Assembly: GCA_036787815.1 (NCBI GenBank)
Contig: DAIQOP010000089.1
Coordinates: 1 to 13,957 of the forward strand
Source of the DNA: DATBAK01 sp036787815
Lineage (GTDB): Bacteria; Actinomycetota; Acidimicrobiia; IMCC26256; PALSA-610
Direction: 5' to 3'
DNA: 13,957 bases
Each line of letters begins with the position of its first letter. Position 1 is the first letter of the stretch. Both the position numbers and the translations under genes were made by a program. The notes below the pieces were generated by a model. It was not told the DNA's origin and did no database searches. It saw nothing but the letters and a program-made list of their open reading frames with translations. Below are positions 7,554 through 13,957 of this stretch, piece after piece.

Positions 7554-7572
7554 GCCGCTGCGCCGTAGCGGC
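7554..7572 (+). promoter_or_regulatory. Hairpin 1 in the rpsA leader
   Basis: Perfect 6-bp arms GCCGCT and AGCGGC enclose a 7-base loop. If the promoter call is right, the hairpin sits at the extreme 5' end of the rpsA mRNA. It could stabilise the transcript or take part in feedback by S1. Alternatively it belongs to the end of the methyltransferase transcript, although no U-run follows. Confidence 0.4.
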
Positions 7573-7581
7573 AAGGCTGTC

Positions 7582-7596
7582 GCGCCCGCCGGGCGC
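7582..7596 (+). promoter_or_regulatory. Hairpin 2 in the rpsA leader
   Basis: Arms GCGCCC and GGGCGC (6 bp, all G-C) enclose a 3-base loop, 19 bases before the Shine-Dalgarno sequence. With hairpin 1 it makes a compact structured leader. No U-run follows, so it does not look like an intrinsic terminator. Confidence 0.4.
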
Positions 7597-7615
7597 ACCA
7601 CCCACTTGACTGATC

Positions 7616-7628
7616 AGGAAACCCGTTG
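7616..7628 (+). promoter_or_regulatory. Ribosome-binding site that fixes the TTG start of rpsA
   Basis: AGGAAA (7616-7621; core AGGAA, 5 bases before TTG) precedes the TTG at 7626. An in-frame TGA at 7611-7613 rules out any upstream start, and the next in-frame start-like codon, the GTG at 7665, has no Shine-Dalgarno. The TTG is therefore the best-supported start. Confidence 0.75.
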
Positions 7629-9095
7629 CCGGACCCCCAGGACGAGACGACCCCCGACGCTTCCGTGTCGGAACCCGAAGCCACCTCCGCAGTCGCCACC
7701 ATCGAGGCGGAACCCGAACCGGTCGAGGAGGAAGAGGAGACGATCGTCGTCTTCGACGACCTCGACGGCCAGTCGCTGTCCGACGCGATCGACGCCACCA
7801 TCGTCGCCTTCGACGACGGCGACATCGTCAAGGGCCGGGTCGTCAAGATCGACAGCGACGAGGTGCTGCTCGACATCGGGTACAAGTCCGAGGGCGTCAT
7901 CCCGTCGCGTGAGCTGTCGATCCGCAACGACGTCGATCCGCACGAGGTGGTCTCGCTCGACGAAGAGCTCGAGGCCCTCGTTCTCACCAAGGAAGACAAG
8001 GACGGCCGGCTCATCCTCTCGAAGAAGCGCGCGCAGTACGAGCGCGCGTGGGGCACGATCGAGGCGATCAAGGAGTCGGAGGGCGTCGTTTCGGGCCCGG
8101 TGATCGAGGTCGTCAAGGGCGGCCTCATCCTCGACATCGGCCTGCGGGGCTTCCTCCCCGCGTCGCTCGTCGACCTGCGCCGGGTGCGCGATCTGCACCC
8201 GTTCGTCGGCAAGACGCTCGAGGCGAAGATCATCGAGCTCGACAAGAACCGCAACAACGTCGTGCTCAGCCGCCGGGCGTACCTCGAAGAGACCCAGCGC
8301 GAGCAGCGCGACGAGTTCCTCACGAACCTGAAGCCCGGCGAGGTCCGCACAGGTGTCGTGTCGTCGGTCGTGAACTTCGGTGCGTTCGTCGACCTCGGTG
8401 GGATGGACGGCCTCGTCCACGTGTCGGAGCTCTCGTGGAAGCACGTCGACCACCCCAGCTCGGTGGTGCAGGTCGGCGACGAGGTCACCGTCCAGGTGCT
8501 CGACGTCGACCTCGACCGCGAGCGCATCTCGCTCTCGCTCAAGGCCACCCAGCAGGACCCGTGGCAGGAGTTCGCCGGCGGCCACGAGGTCGGCGAGCTG
8601 GTCTACGGCCGGGTCACCAAGCTCGTGCCGTTCGGAGCGTTCGTCCAGGTGGGCGAGGGCATCGAGGGTCTCGTGCACATCTCCGAGATGGCGATTCACC
8701 ACGTCGAGGCGCCCGAGCAGGTCGTCACGCCCGGTGAGGAGCTGTGGGTGAAGATCATCGACGTCGACCTCGAGCGCCGTCGGATCTCCCTCTCGATCAA
8801 GCAGGCCGCGGAGGGTGGCACGGTCGCCGCCGAGTACCGCGAGCTCTACGGGGAGCACAACTACGACGAGGCCGGCAACTACATCGGCCCGGCCTTCGAG
8901 GCGGAGGCGCCCGCCGAGGGAGCCCAAGCCGCGGAGGGCGCCGAGGGAGCGGAAGGTTCGGCGGAGGCTCCGGCCGAGGCCGCCCCTGCCGATGAGGCCG
9001 CAGCCGCTCCGGTCGCCGAGGCACCCGCCGAGGCTGCGGAGGCCCCGGCCCCGGCCGCGGAGAGCGACGGCAACGGAGCCGATCCGACCGCGTAG
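7626..9095 (+). CDS. rpsA: 30S ribosomal protein S1
   Basis: S1 binds mRNA on the 30S subunit and helps initiation, especially on structured or weakly Shine-Dalgarno-led messages. The 489-residue product has an acidic N-terminus (a run of Glu near 33-38) and four S1 OB-fold domains at about 66-136, 150-219, 237-306 and 322-392. Domains 3 and 4 carry the best consensus (NFGAFVDL, DGLVHVSEL; PFGAFVQV, EGLVHISEM). This four-domain form is usual in actinobacteria, against six in E. coli. From about 423 to the end the protein is a low-complexity Ala/Glu/Pro tail, likely disordered. Translation starts at a TTG with a good Shine-Dalgarno. A strong stem-loop follows the stop. Family and function are secure. 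Confidence 0.97.
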   Translation: MPDPQDETTPDASVSEPEATSAVATIEAEPEPVEEEEETIVVFDDLDGQSLSDAIDATIVAFDDGDIVKGRVVKIDSDEVLLDIGYKSEGVIPSRELSIRNDVDPHEVVSLDEELEALVLTKEDKDGRLILSKKRAQYERAWGTIEAIKESEGVVSGPVIEVVKGGLILDIGLRGFLPASLVDLRRVRDLHPFVGKTLEAKIIELDKNRNNVVLSRRAYLEETQREQRDEFLTNLKPGEVRTGVVSSVVNFGAFVDLGGMDGLVHVSELSWKHVDHPSSVVQVGDEVTVQVLDVDLDRERISLSLKATQQDPWQEFAGGHEVGELVYGRVTKLVPFGAFVQVGEGIEGLVHISEMAIHHVEAPEQVVTPGEELWVKIIDVDLERRRISLSIKQAAEGGTVAAEYRELYGEHNYDEAGNYIGPAFEAEAPAEGAQAAEGAEGAEGSAEAPAEAAPADEAAAAPVAEAPAEAAEAPAPAAESDGNGADPTA

Positions 9096-9109
9096 CGCGA
9101 CTGTCGCTC

Positions 9110-9144
9110 GCCCCTCGAGCCCGAGAATCCGGGTCTCGAGGGGC
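9110..9144 (+). terminator. Strong stem-loop after rpsA, likely terminator
   Basis: A 10-bp perfect outer stem (GCCCCTCGAG with CTCGAGGGGC) continues into a 4-bp inner stem (CCCG with CGGG), with one unpaired T on the 3' side and a 6-base loop. It begins 15 bases after the rpsA stop. No U-run follows, as is common for actinobacterial terminators, so it may end transcription inefficiently or protect the 3' end of the rpsA mRNA. It separates rpsA from the Tad block. Confidence 0.75.
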
Positions 9145-9168
9145 TGAAGCGCCAAGAAAACGTGAACT

Positions 9169-9182
9169 CCGGCCCTCGCCGG
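9169..9182 (+). other. Small hairpin just before cpaB start
   Basis: Arms CCGGC and GCCGG enclose a 4-base loop, 7 bases before the cpaB ATG. The start has no obvious Shine-Dalgarno, so this hairpin may influence initiation. It is short and may be chance in GC-rich DNA. No recognisable promoter lies between the rpsA stem-loop and cpaB. Confidence 0.3.
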
Positions 9183-9189
9183 TCGATCA

Positions 9190-10098
9190 ATGCCAGTGAA
9201 TCCGGCAATTGATCTCCGGGCCGAGGTAAGGAAGGCCGTGAAGAACTGGCGTGTGCTCGTCGCGGTCGCCGCTGTTGTGCTGGCTGGCGCCGCCGCATAC
9301 CTGTCGTACGAGTATGCCCACAAGGCCGACACTCGTGCCGCGAAGAACATCGAGCGCGTCGACGTCCTGGTCGCGAAGAGCGACATCTCGAAGGGCACGA
9401 CGGCGGCGCAGGCGCTCAACAGCGGCCTGATCTCGACCAAGCAGGTTCCGCGCAGCATCCTGCCGCCGAGCGCGGTCGTGAACGCCGCCGACCTCACCGA
9501 CAAGATCGCGGTCTCCACGATCTCGAGCGGTCAGTTCATCGTCGGCGAGTCGTTCGTGAAGCCCGCGGAGGCCGGTGGGTTCTCGTCGACCGTGCCGAAG
9601 GGCCATCAGGCGATCTCGATCACGGTCGACGCCAGCCACGGTGTGGCGGGATTCGTCCAGCCCGGCGACATGGTGAACGTGATCTGGACCGGCCCTATGG
9701 GTGACCAGAAGGGTGGCGTCGCGAGCTCGAGTCCGGCCGGTGTCACCGCCTTCCTCGTGCCGAGCGTTCGGGTCATGGCCGTGGGCCAGACGACCGCCAA
9801 CACCGCGCCGGCCTCCTCGACCGGCGCCGGGGCGACCACCAGCGGCCAGGCCGCCGGTGCGAGCAGCTCGAGCTCGAGCGTGAGCGGCAACGCCGGCCTC
9901 ATCACCCTCGACGTGACTCCCCGCCAGGCCGAGCAGATCGCCCAGGGCCTCTCCCTCGGGGCGTTCTACCTGACCCTCGATGCACCGGGCCTCGACCCGA
10001 GCAAGTTCACGCCTCCGGGCGAGATCGTGGCGACCTGGAACCTGTTCGACCAGCACCTCGCGGTGGTCGACGAATACCGGGCCTTGAAGGCTCACTGA
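9190..10098 (+). CDS. cpaB: Flp/Tad pilus assembly protein CpaB (RcpC)
   Basis: CpaB/RcpC is a membrane-anchored component of the Tad (Flp) pilus apparatus. The 302-residue product has a short cytoplasmic N-terminus, one membrane helix (about 21-39), a SAF domain (about 56-122, with VDVLVAKSDISKGT and a QFIVGESF end) and the RcpC domain (about 137-263, with AISITVDASHGVAGFVQPGD and later ITLDVTPRQAEQIAQGLSLG). A Thr/Ala/Ser-rich stretch with a run of six Ser (about 203-233) interrupts the RcpC domain as a flexible loop. In Gram-negatives this protein works with the secretin RcpA; none is seen here, and a wall-facing role is inferred. It is the first gene of the Tad block, 48 bases before cpaE. 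The ATG at 9190 is chosen; a GTG at 9196 is possible. Confidence 0.9.
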   Translation: MPVNPAIDLRAEVRKAVKNWRVLVAVAAVVLAGAAAYLSYEYAHKADTRAAKNIERVDVLVAKSDISKGTTAAQALNSGLISTKQVPRSILPPSAVVNAADLTDKIAVSTISSGQFIVGESFVKPAEAGGFSSTVPKGHQAISITVDASHGVAGFVQPGDMVNVIWTGPMGDQKGGVASSSPAGVTAFLVPSVRVMAVGQTTANTAPASSTGAGATTSGQAAGASSSSSSVSGNAGLITLDVTPRQAEQIAQGLSLGAFYLTLDAPGLDPSKFTPPGEIVATWNLFDQHLAVVDEYRALKAH

Positions 10099-10146
10099 GG
10101 CATTACAGGAAAGCGTAAGTGTGGTCGATCAGACGATGGGACGACG

Positions 10147-11394
10147 ATGGGCAGCGGGAGCAGTCGAAGCGACATGAACTCGCCGAAGCGGTATCGAGTT
10201 GCAGCGGTCGAACCCGACGAGCGGTTCCGGACGAGCCTGACCATTCAGCTGGCTGCGACCGGAGTGCACGTGTCGGACACGATCGAGTCATTGATCGCGT
10301 CGCACGAGGGGAGCGGACCGACCGTGGTCGTGTTCGGTCCCGGGCTCGCGAACGACACGGGACTCGCGCAGGCTCAGCGGCTCGGGCGTCAACACCCCGA
10401 GATGGGCGTCGTCCTCGTCTGTGAGGAGCTCACCCTTGCGCTGCTGCAGCAGGCGCTGCGGGCCGGCGTGCGCGACGCGCTCTCGCTCGACACCGACGAT
10501 GCCGCGTTGCGGCAGGCCATCGAGCGGGTCGGCGATTCGCTCGTCAGCACCCGCACCGCACCCGGCACCGGGCCGGTCGAGCTCGGTCGCGTCATCGTCA
10601 CCTTCTCCACCAAGGGTGGCGTCGGCAAGAGCATCACCGCCACGAACCTCGCGGTCGCGCTCGCGACGCGTTCGGCGAAGCAGGTGGCGATCGTCGACGG
10701 AGACCTCCAGTTCGGTGACGTCGCGGTGTTGCTCGGCATCCCGCCGACGCACACCACGGTCGACGCCGCCGCGGCGATCGACCAGGCCGACGCGTCGATG
10801 ATGGACAGCTTCCTCGCGACGCACGCCTCCACCGGGTTGCGGGTGCTGCCCGCGCCGGTCGAGCCCTCCGCGGCCGATTCGATCTCGCCCGAGCAGATGC
10901 TCGGCATCGTCCGCATGCTCCGCTCCACGTGCGGATTCGTGATCGTCGACATGCCCCCGCACTTCGACGACGTCGTGCTGGCCCTTCTCGAGGAGGCCGA
11001 CGACGTCCTCCTCGTCGCGAGCATGGACATCCCGAGCATCAAGAATCTGAAGGTCGGTATCCAGACGCTCGGTCTGCTCTCCCTCGCCGGCACGAAGCTC
11101 CGGCTGGTGCTCAACCGGGCGAACGCCAAGGTCAACCTCGACATCGCCGATGTCGAGCGTGCGATCGGTCTCACCGTCCAGTTCCGCATCCCGTCCGACA
11201 TCGCGGTCCCGCAGGCGGTGAACCGCGGCGTGCCGGTCATCCTCGACAAGCCCCGGTCGGCTGCGGCGCTCGCGCTGGGCCTGCTCGCCGACTCGTTCCT
11301 CGGGACGGAGGCGCAGGAAGCCGAGTCGGCGACCGAGAACGAACCTCGGCGCCGAGCGTGGCGGCGAACCGACAAGGAGGCCTCGGGCCAATGA
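10147..11394 (+). CDS. cpaE: Tad pilus localisation ATPase CpaE/TadZ (ParA/MinD type)
   Basis: CpaE/TadZ proteins place the Tad machine in the cell, often at a pole. The 415-residue product has an N-terminal receiver-like domain (about 16-130) and a MinD/ParA ATPase domain (about 147-390). The ATPase domain has a complete deviant Walker A, KGGVGKS (156-162, signature Lys156), the A' segment DGDLQFGD (184-191) and a Walker B-like VIVDMPP. The receiver-like domain has VEPDERF on its first strand but VVVFGPG where the phospho-accepting Asp would end strand 3, so it is probably not phosphorylated. The tail is charged. The ATG at 10147 is the first in frame; the ATG at 10174 is a fair alternative, and neither has a good Shine-Dalgarno. 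Its stop overlaps the cpaF start as ATGA. Confidence 0.9.
   Translation: MGSGSSRSDMNSPKRYRVAAVEPDERFRTSLTIQLAATGVHVSDTIESLIASHEGSGPTVVVFGPGLANDTGLAQAQRLGRQHPEMGVVLVCEELTLALLQQALRAGVRDALSLDTDDAALRQAIERVGDSLVSTRTAPGTGPVELGRVIVTFSTKGGVGKSITATNLAVALATRSAKQVAIVDGDLQFGDVAVLLGIPPTHTTVDAAAAIDQADASMMDSFLATHASTGLRVLPAPVEPSAADSISPEQMLGIVRMLRSTCGFVIVDMPPHFDDVVLALLEEADDVLLVASMDIPSIKNLKVGIQTLGLLSLAGTKLRLVLNRANAKVNLDIADVERAIGLTVQFRIPSDIAVPQAVNRGVPVILDKPRSAAALALGLLADSFLGTEAQEAESATENEPRRRAWRRTDKEASGQ
11374..11393 (+). promoter_or_regulatory. Ribosome-binding site that fixes the cpaF start
   Basis: AAGGAGG at 11374-11380, inside the end of cpaE, lies 10 bases before the ATG at 11391. It decides the cpaF start: the frame stays open far upstream (to 10929), but that part only runs across cpaE in another frame. 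Confidence 0.8.
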
Positions 11395-12743
11395 ACCAGT
11401 ACACCCGCTGGCAGGACTTCCAGCGCAGCCCGACGTCGACGCGCGGCGCTGCGCTCGAGGATCTGCGGGGCAAGGTCCACCAGTACGTCATCGAGCAGCT
11501 CGGGCCGATGCTGACCGACTCACGCCTCTCGGAAGCCGACATGCGGCGCCGCGTCGCGGAGACCTTGCACGCCGCGCTCGCCGAGGAGGACGTCGTCCTC
11601 GGTGCGAGCGAGAAGGCGTCCCTGGTGCAGGACGTCACCGACGACGTGCTCGGCTACGGGCCGATCGACCGGTACCTGAAGCAGGAAGACGTCACCGAGG
11701 TCATGGTGAACGGTCCCGACTCGGTCTACGTCGAGGAGAAGGGCAAGCTCATCAAGACGGACACCAAGTTCGTCGACGAGACCCACCTCCGCCGCATCAT
11801 CGACAAGATCGTGAGCCAGGTCGGCCGGCGCATCGACGAATCGACCCCGATGGTCGACGCCCGCCTTCCCGACGGCTCCCGTGTGAACGCGGTCGTGCAC
11901 CCGCTCGCGATCGGCGGGCCGTTCCTGACCATCCGGAAGTTCGCGAGCGACCCCTACACGGTCGGCGACCTCATCAACTTCACGACACTGAACGCGCAGT
12001 CGGCGCACTTCCTCGACGCGTGCGTGCGCGGCAAGCTCAACATCATCGTCAGCGGCGGTACCGGTACCGGTAAGACGACGTTGCTCAACGTGCTCTCGTC
12101 GTTCATCCCCGCAGACGAGCGCATCGTGACGATCGAGGACGCCAAGGAGCTCCAGCTCAAGCAGGACCACGTCTGCTCGATGGAGTCCCGCCCCGCGAAC
12201 ATCGAAGGCATGGGGCAGGTCATGATCCGTGACCTCGTCCGGAACGCGCTGCGCATGCGGCCCGACCGCATCGTGGTGGGTGAGGTTCGTGGCGCCGAGA
12301 CGCTCGACATGCTCCAGGCCATGAACACCGGTCACGACGGCTCCATCACCACGGTCCACTCCAACGGCCCGCGTGACACGCTCTCCCGCATCGAGACCAT
12401 GACCATGATGGCCGGCATGGACCTGCCGATCCGGGCCATCCGGGAGCAGATGGCCTCCGCGCTCGACCTGATCGTGCACCTCAGCCGGCTGCGCGACGGC
12501 ACGCGTCGTGTCACCCACATCAGCGAGGTGCTGGGTATGGAGGGCGACACGATCGTGCTCCAGGACCTGTACCTGTACGACTACGGAATGGGTGTCGACG
12601 AAGACGGCCACTTCCTCGGGCACCTGAAGAGCACGGGCATCCGGCCCACGTTCGCCGAGCGTCTCGGCGACCAGGGCATCCGCCTCGAGCCCGAGCTGTT
12701 CGCGTTGCAGCCCTTCGCCCGGAAGGTGGTGGGAATGCGATGA
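11391..12743 (+). CDS. cpaF: Tad pilus assembly ATPase CpaF/TadA (GspE/VirB11 type)
   Basis: This secretion ATPase powers pilin assembly at the inner membrane. The 450-residue product has an N-terminal helical region, then the CpaF signature LGYGPIDRYL (87-96) and TEVMVNGPDSVYVE (102-115), then the RecA-like ATPase domain. Walker A is GGTGTGKTT (222-230). An Asp-box-like strand follows in IVTIEDAKEL (245-254). Walker B lies in RIVVGEVRG (293-301). The His-box segment is GHDGSITTVHSN (314-325). All catalytic motifs are intact, and the length is usual for the family. The ATG at 11391 overlaps the cpaE stop by 4 bases and has a strong Shine-Dalgarno; the stop overlaps the tadB start as ATGA. This points to tight translational coupling. 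Confidence 0.96.
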   Translation: MNQYTRWQDFQRSPTSTRGAALEDLRGKVHQYVIEQLGPMLTDSRLSEADMRRRVAETLHAALAEEDVVLGASEKASLVQDVTDDVLGYGPIDRYLKQEDVTEVMVNGPDSVYVEEKGKLIKTDTKFVDETHLRRIIDKIVSQVGRRIDESTPMVDARLPDGSRVNAVVHPLAIGGPFLTIRKFASDPYTVGDLINFTTLNAQSAHFLDACVRGKLNIIVSGGTGTGKTTLLNVLSSFIPADERIVTIEDAKELQLKQDHVCSMESRPANIEGMGQVMIRDLVRNALRMRPDRIVVGEVRGAETLDMLQAMNTGHDGSITTVHSNGPRDTLSRIETMTMMAGMDLPIRAIREQMASALDLIVHLSRLRDGTRRVTHISEVLGMEGDTIVLQDLYLYDYGMGVDEDGHFLGHLKSTGIRPTFAERLGDQGIRLEPELFALQPFARKVVGMR

Positions 12744-13735
12744 TCGTGCTCGCCGACTTCATCGGCTCGCCCGCGAGCCGCTATCTCATCGCGGCCGCCG
12801 CGTTCGCGGCGACCGCGTGCACCGTCGTGACGCTGTCGTTCGTGTTCAGCAAGCGCGAAGCGCGGCTCGAGCGCCGCCTGGCGGGCTACAACGTCCACCA
12901 GGGCGGCATCACGCCGATCGCGGAAGAGACCTCCGACAGCATGTACGTCGTGCAACAGGTCGGTGCCGTGGCCGAGCGCATGGCCGGTGCCGGCACGATG
13001 GAGAAGATCGAGCAGTTGCTCGAGCAGGCCAAGCTCCCGTTGCGACCGGCCGAGTTCCTCGTGTACGCGCCGCTCGCGACGATCGTCGTCGCGGCGTTCG
13101 CGTACCTGCTCTTCGGTCCGGTGATGGCGATCGTGGCCACGGTGCTGGTGCTCGCTTCGCCGTTCATCATCCTGAAGCGGCGGAGCAGCTCGCGGCTCAA
13201 GAAGTTCCAGTCGCAGTTGCCCGACTCGCTCAACCTGCTCGCGGGTTCGATGCGCGCGGGCTTCTCGTTCATGCAGGGCCTGGAGGCGGTCGCCGACGAG
13301 GCGAGCGAGCCGATCCGTGGCGAATTGCAGCGCGCCTTCACCGAGTCGCGTCTCGGTCGCCCGATCGAAGAGGCGCTCGACGACGCGGCCCGTCGGATGG
13401 AGAGCCGCGACCTCGCGTGGGCCGTGATGGCGATCCGAATCCAGCGTGAGGTCGGCGGAAACCTCGCCGAGCTCCTCGACACCGTGTCGGAGACGATGAC
13501 GCACCGCGAGCGGCTGCGGCGCGAGATCAAGTCGCTCACCGCTGAAGGCCGCATGTCGGCGATCGTGCTCAGCATCTTCCCGCCCGCGTTCGCGGCGATG
13601 CTCTACGTCCTCCAGCCCGGGTACATGAACCTCCTGTTCCAGGAGACGATCGGCATCGTCTGCGTCATCGGTGGTGCGATCTTGTCCGTGGTCGGTTGGT
13701 TCTGGCTCTCCAAGATCGTGAAGATCGAGGTCTGA
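12740..13735 (+). CDS. tadB: Tad pilus inner-membrane platform protein TadB
   Basis: TadB forms, with TadC, the membrane platform on which CpaF acts. The 331-residue product has an N-terminal membrane helix (about 14-36), a soluble stretch, two adjacent helices (about 106-144), a type II secretion F domain (about 155-285) with LPDSLNLLAGSMRAGFSF (160-177) and REVGGNLAELLDTVSETM (236-253), and two C-terminal hydrophobic segments (about 272-291 and 303-323). This topology and the F domain are typical of TadB. The ATG at 12740 overlaps the cpaF stop by 4 bases. The stop is one base before the next start. Confidence 0.93.
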   Translation: MIVLADFIGSPASRYLIAAAAFAATACTVVTLSFVFSKREARLERRLAGYNVHQGGITPIAEETSDSMYVVQQVGAVAERMAGAGTMEKIEQLLEQAKLPLRPAEFLVYAPLATIVVAAFAYLLFGPVMAIVATVLVLASPFIILKRRSSSRLKKFQSQLPDSLNLLAGSMRAGFSFMQGLEAVADEASEPIRGELQRAFTESRLGRPIEEALDDAARRMESRDLAWAVMAIRIQREVGGNLAELLDTVSETMTHRERLRREIKSLTAEGRMSAIVLSIFPPAFAAMLYVLQPGYMNLLFQETIGIVCVIGGAILSVVGWFWLSKIVKIEV

Positions 13736-13736
13736 C

Positions 13737-13957
13737 ATGCTCACCATGATCGTCGCGGTGTCCGTCGCCGCGGCCGTGCTCGGTTCCGTTGCGGTCGGCA
13801 GCCTCCTCGCCGAGCGCGCGCAGATCCGCGTGTCACTCCGGCGGCTCGAGGGCTACCAGGTCACCGGCGCGCGCGACCAGGAGATGTTGAAGTCGTTCGG
13901 CAACCGGGTCGTGACCCCGTTCGCCTCCAATCTCATGGATCTCGTGCGCAAGCGCAC
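13737..13957 (+). CDS. tadC: Tad pilus inner-membrane platform protein TadC, N-terminus (cut by window edge)
   Basis: The first 73 codons of a TadB/TadC-like gene are visible; the rest lies right of the window. After ATG at 13737 comes a hydrophobic helix (about 4-24), then a basic stretch with RVSLRRLEGYQV, then a segment around FGNRVVTPFASNLMDLVRK. This N-terminal helix plus an arginine-rich segment, before a variable part and the later F domain, is how actinobacterial TadB and TadC proteins begin. GAGG at 13727-13730 gives a Shine-Dalgarno 6 bases before the ATG, and the gene starts one base after the tadB stop. The assignment rests on position and the N-terminus; the F domain cannot be seen. 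Confidence 0.8.
   Translation, partial: MLTMIVAVSVAAAVLGSVAVGSLLAERAQIRVSLRRLEGYQVTGARDQEMLKSFGNRVVTPFASNLMDLVRKR

Noticed and set aside
8890..9090. Repeat array or CRISPR-like repetition at the end of rpsA
   Set aside because: The repetition is an imperfect Ala/Glu/Pro codon pattern inside the coding frame, without regular repeats or spacers.
7614..9518. A 634-codon open frame antisense to rpsA
   Set aside because: Its composition (Arg, Leu, Asp, Val) mirrors the rpsA codons, it has no recognisable domain, and it crosses the rpsA stem-loop into cpaB. Biased third positions explain its length.
10929..11390. A 154-codon open extension upstream of, and in frame with, cpaF
   Set aside because: It lies inside cpaE in another frame, is rich in Arg, Gly and Pro as GC-rich shadow frames are, and cpaF has its own ATG with a strong Shine-Dalgarno at 11391.
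12581..13747. A 388-codon open frame antisense to cpaF/tadB
   Set aside because: It spans two well-supported genes, has shadow-type composition and no motif.

Overview
The window is high-GC DNA with dense coding, frequent GTG/TTG starts and 1-4 base gene junctions. It looks like chromosome of an actinobacterium. The protein types (an actinobacterial-style DNA polymerase I with Tyr in the O-helix, and a four-domain ribosomal protein S1) and the Tad pilus genes with no secretin in view suggest a Gram-positive, probably Acidimicrobiia-like, lineage. The lineage is an inference; no 16S or other marker gene is present.

Layout. (1) 2-520: the 3' end of polA, cut by the window edge. (2) 592-1710 (+): a polytopic membrane protein resembling GT-C glycosyltransferases. 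(3) 1684-6641 (-): four leftward genes, read from 6641: a P2-like cation ATPase, an M50 (site-2-protease-type) membrane metalloprotease, a secreted GH18 chitinase-like protein, and a 69-residue membrane protein. The last one's 3' end overlaps the 3' end of the GT-C-like gene by 27 bases. (4) 6754-7509 (+): a class I SAM-dependent methyltransferase, divergent from the ATPase and possibly leaderless. (5) 7626-9095 (+): rpsA, with a TTG start behind a Shine-Dalgarno sequence, a short leader with two hairpins, and a strong stem-loop downstream. (6) 9190 to the right edge (+): a Tad/Flp pilus assembly block, cpaB-cpaE-cpaF-tadB-tadC, with the last gene cut by the edge. The cpaE/cpaF and cpaF/tadB junctions are ATGA overlaps, and tadC starts one base after tadB ends, so the block is probably translationally coupled.

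How the genes work together. In the Tad block, CpaF is the assembly ATPase, TadB and TadC form the inner-membrane platform, CpaE/TadZ is the ParA-like localisation factor, and CpaB/RcpC is a membrane-anchored periplasmic or wall-facing component. The pilin, prepilin peptidase and any pseudopilins must lie beyond the right edge. The leftward genes share no obvious pathway, although the GH18 gene and the small membrane protein gene are only 3 bases apart.

No clearly new system is visible. The points most worth a second look are the altered ion-site residues of the P-type ATPase, the GH18/small-membrane-protein pair with its codon-aligned convergent overlap, the rpsA leader, and the separation of polA from rpsA by about 7 kb. 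No tRNA, rRNA, CRISPR, insertion sequence or attachment site was seen. No intergenic stretch exceeds 300 bases; the longest is 142 bases (2875-3016), where I see nothing convincing.
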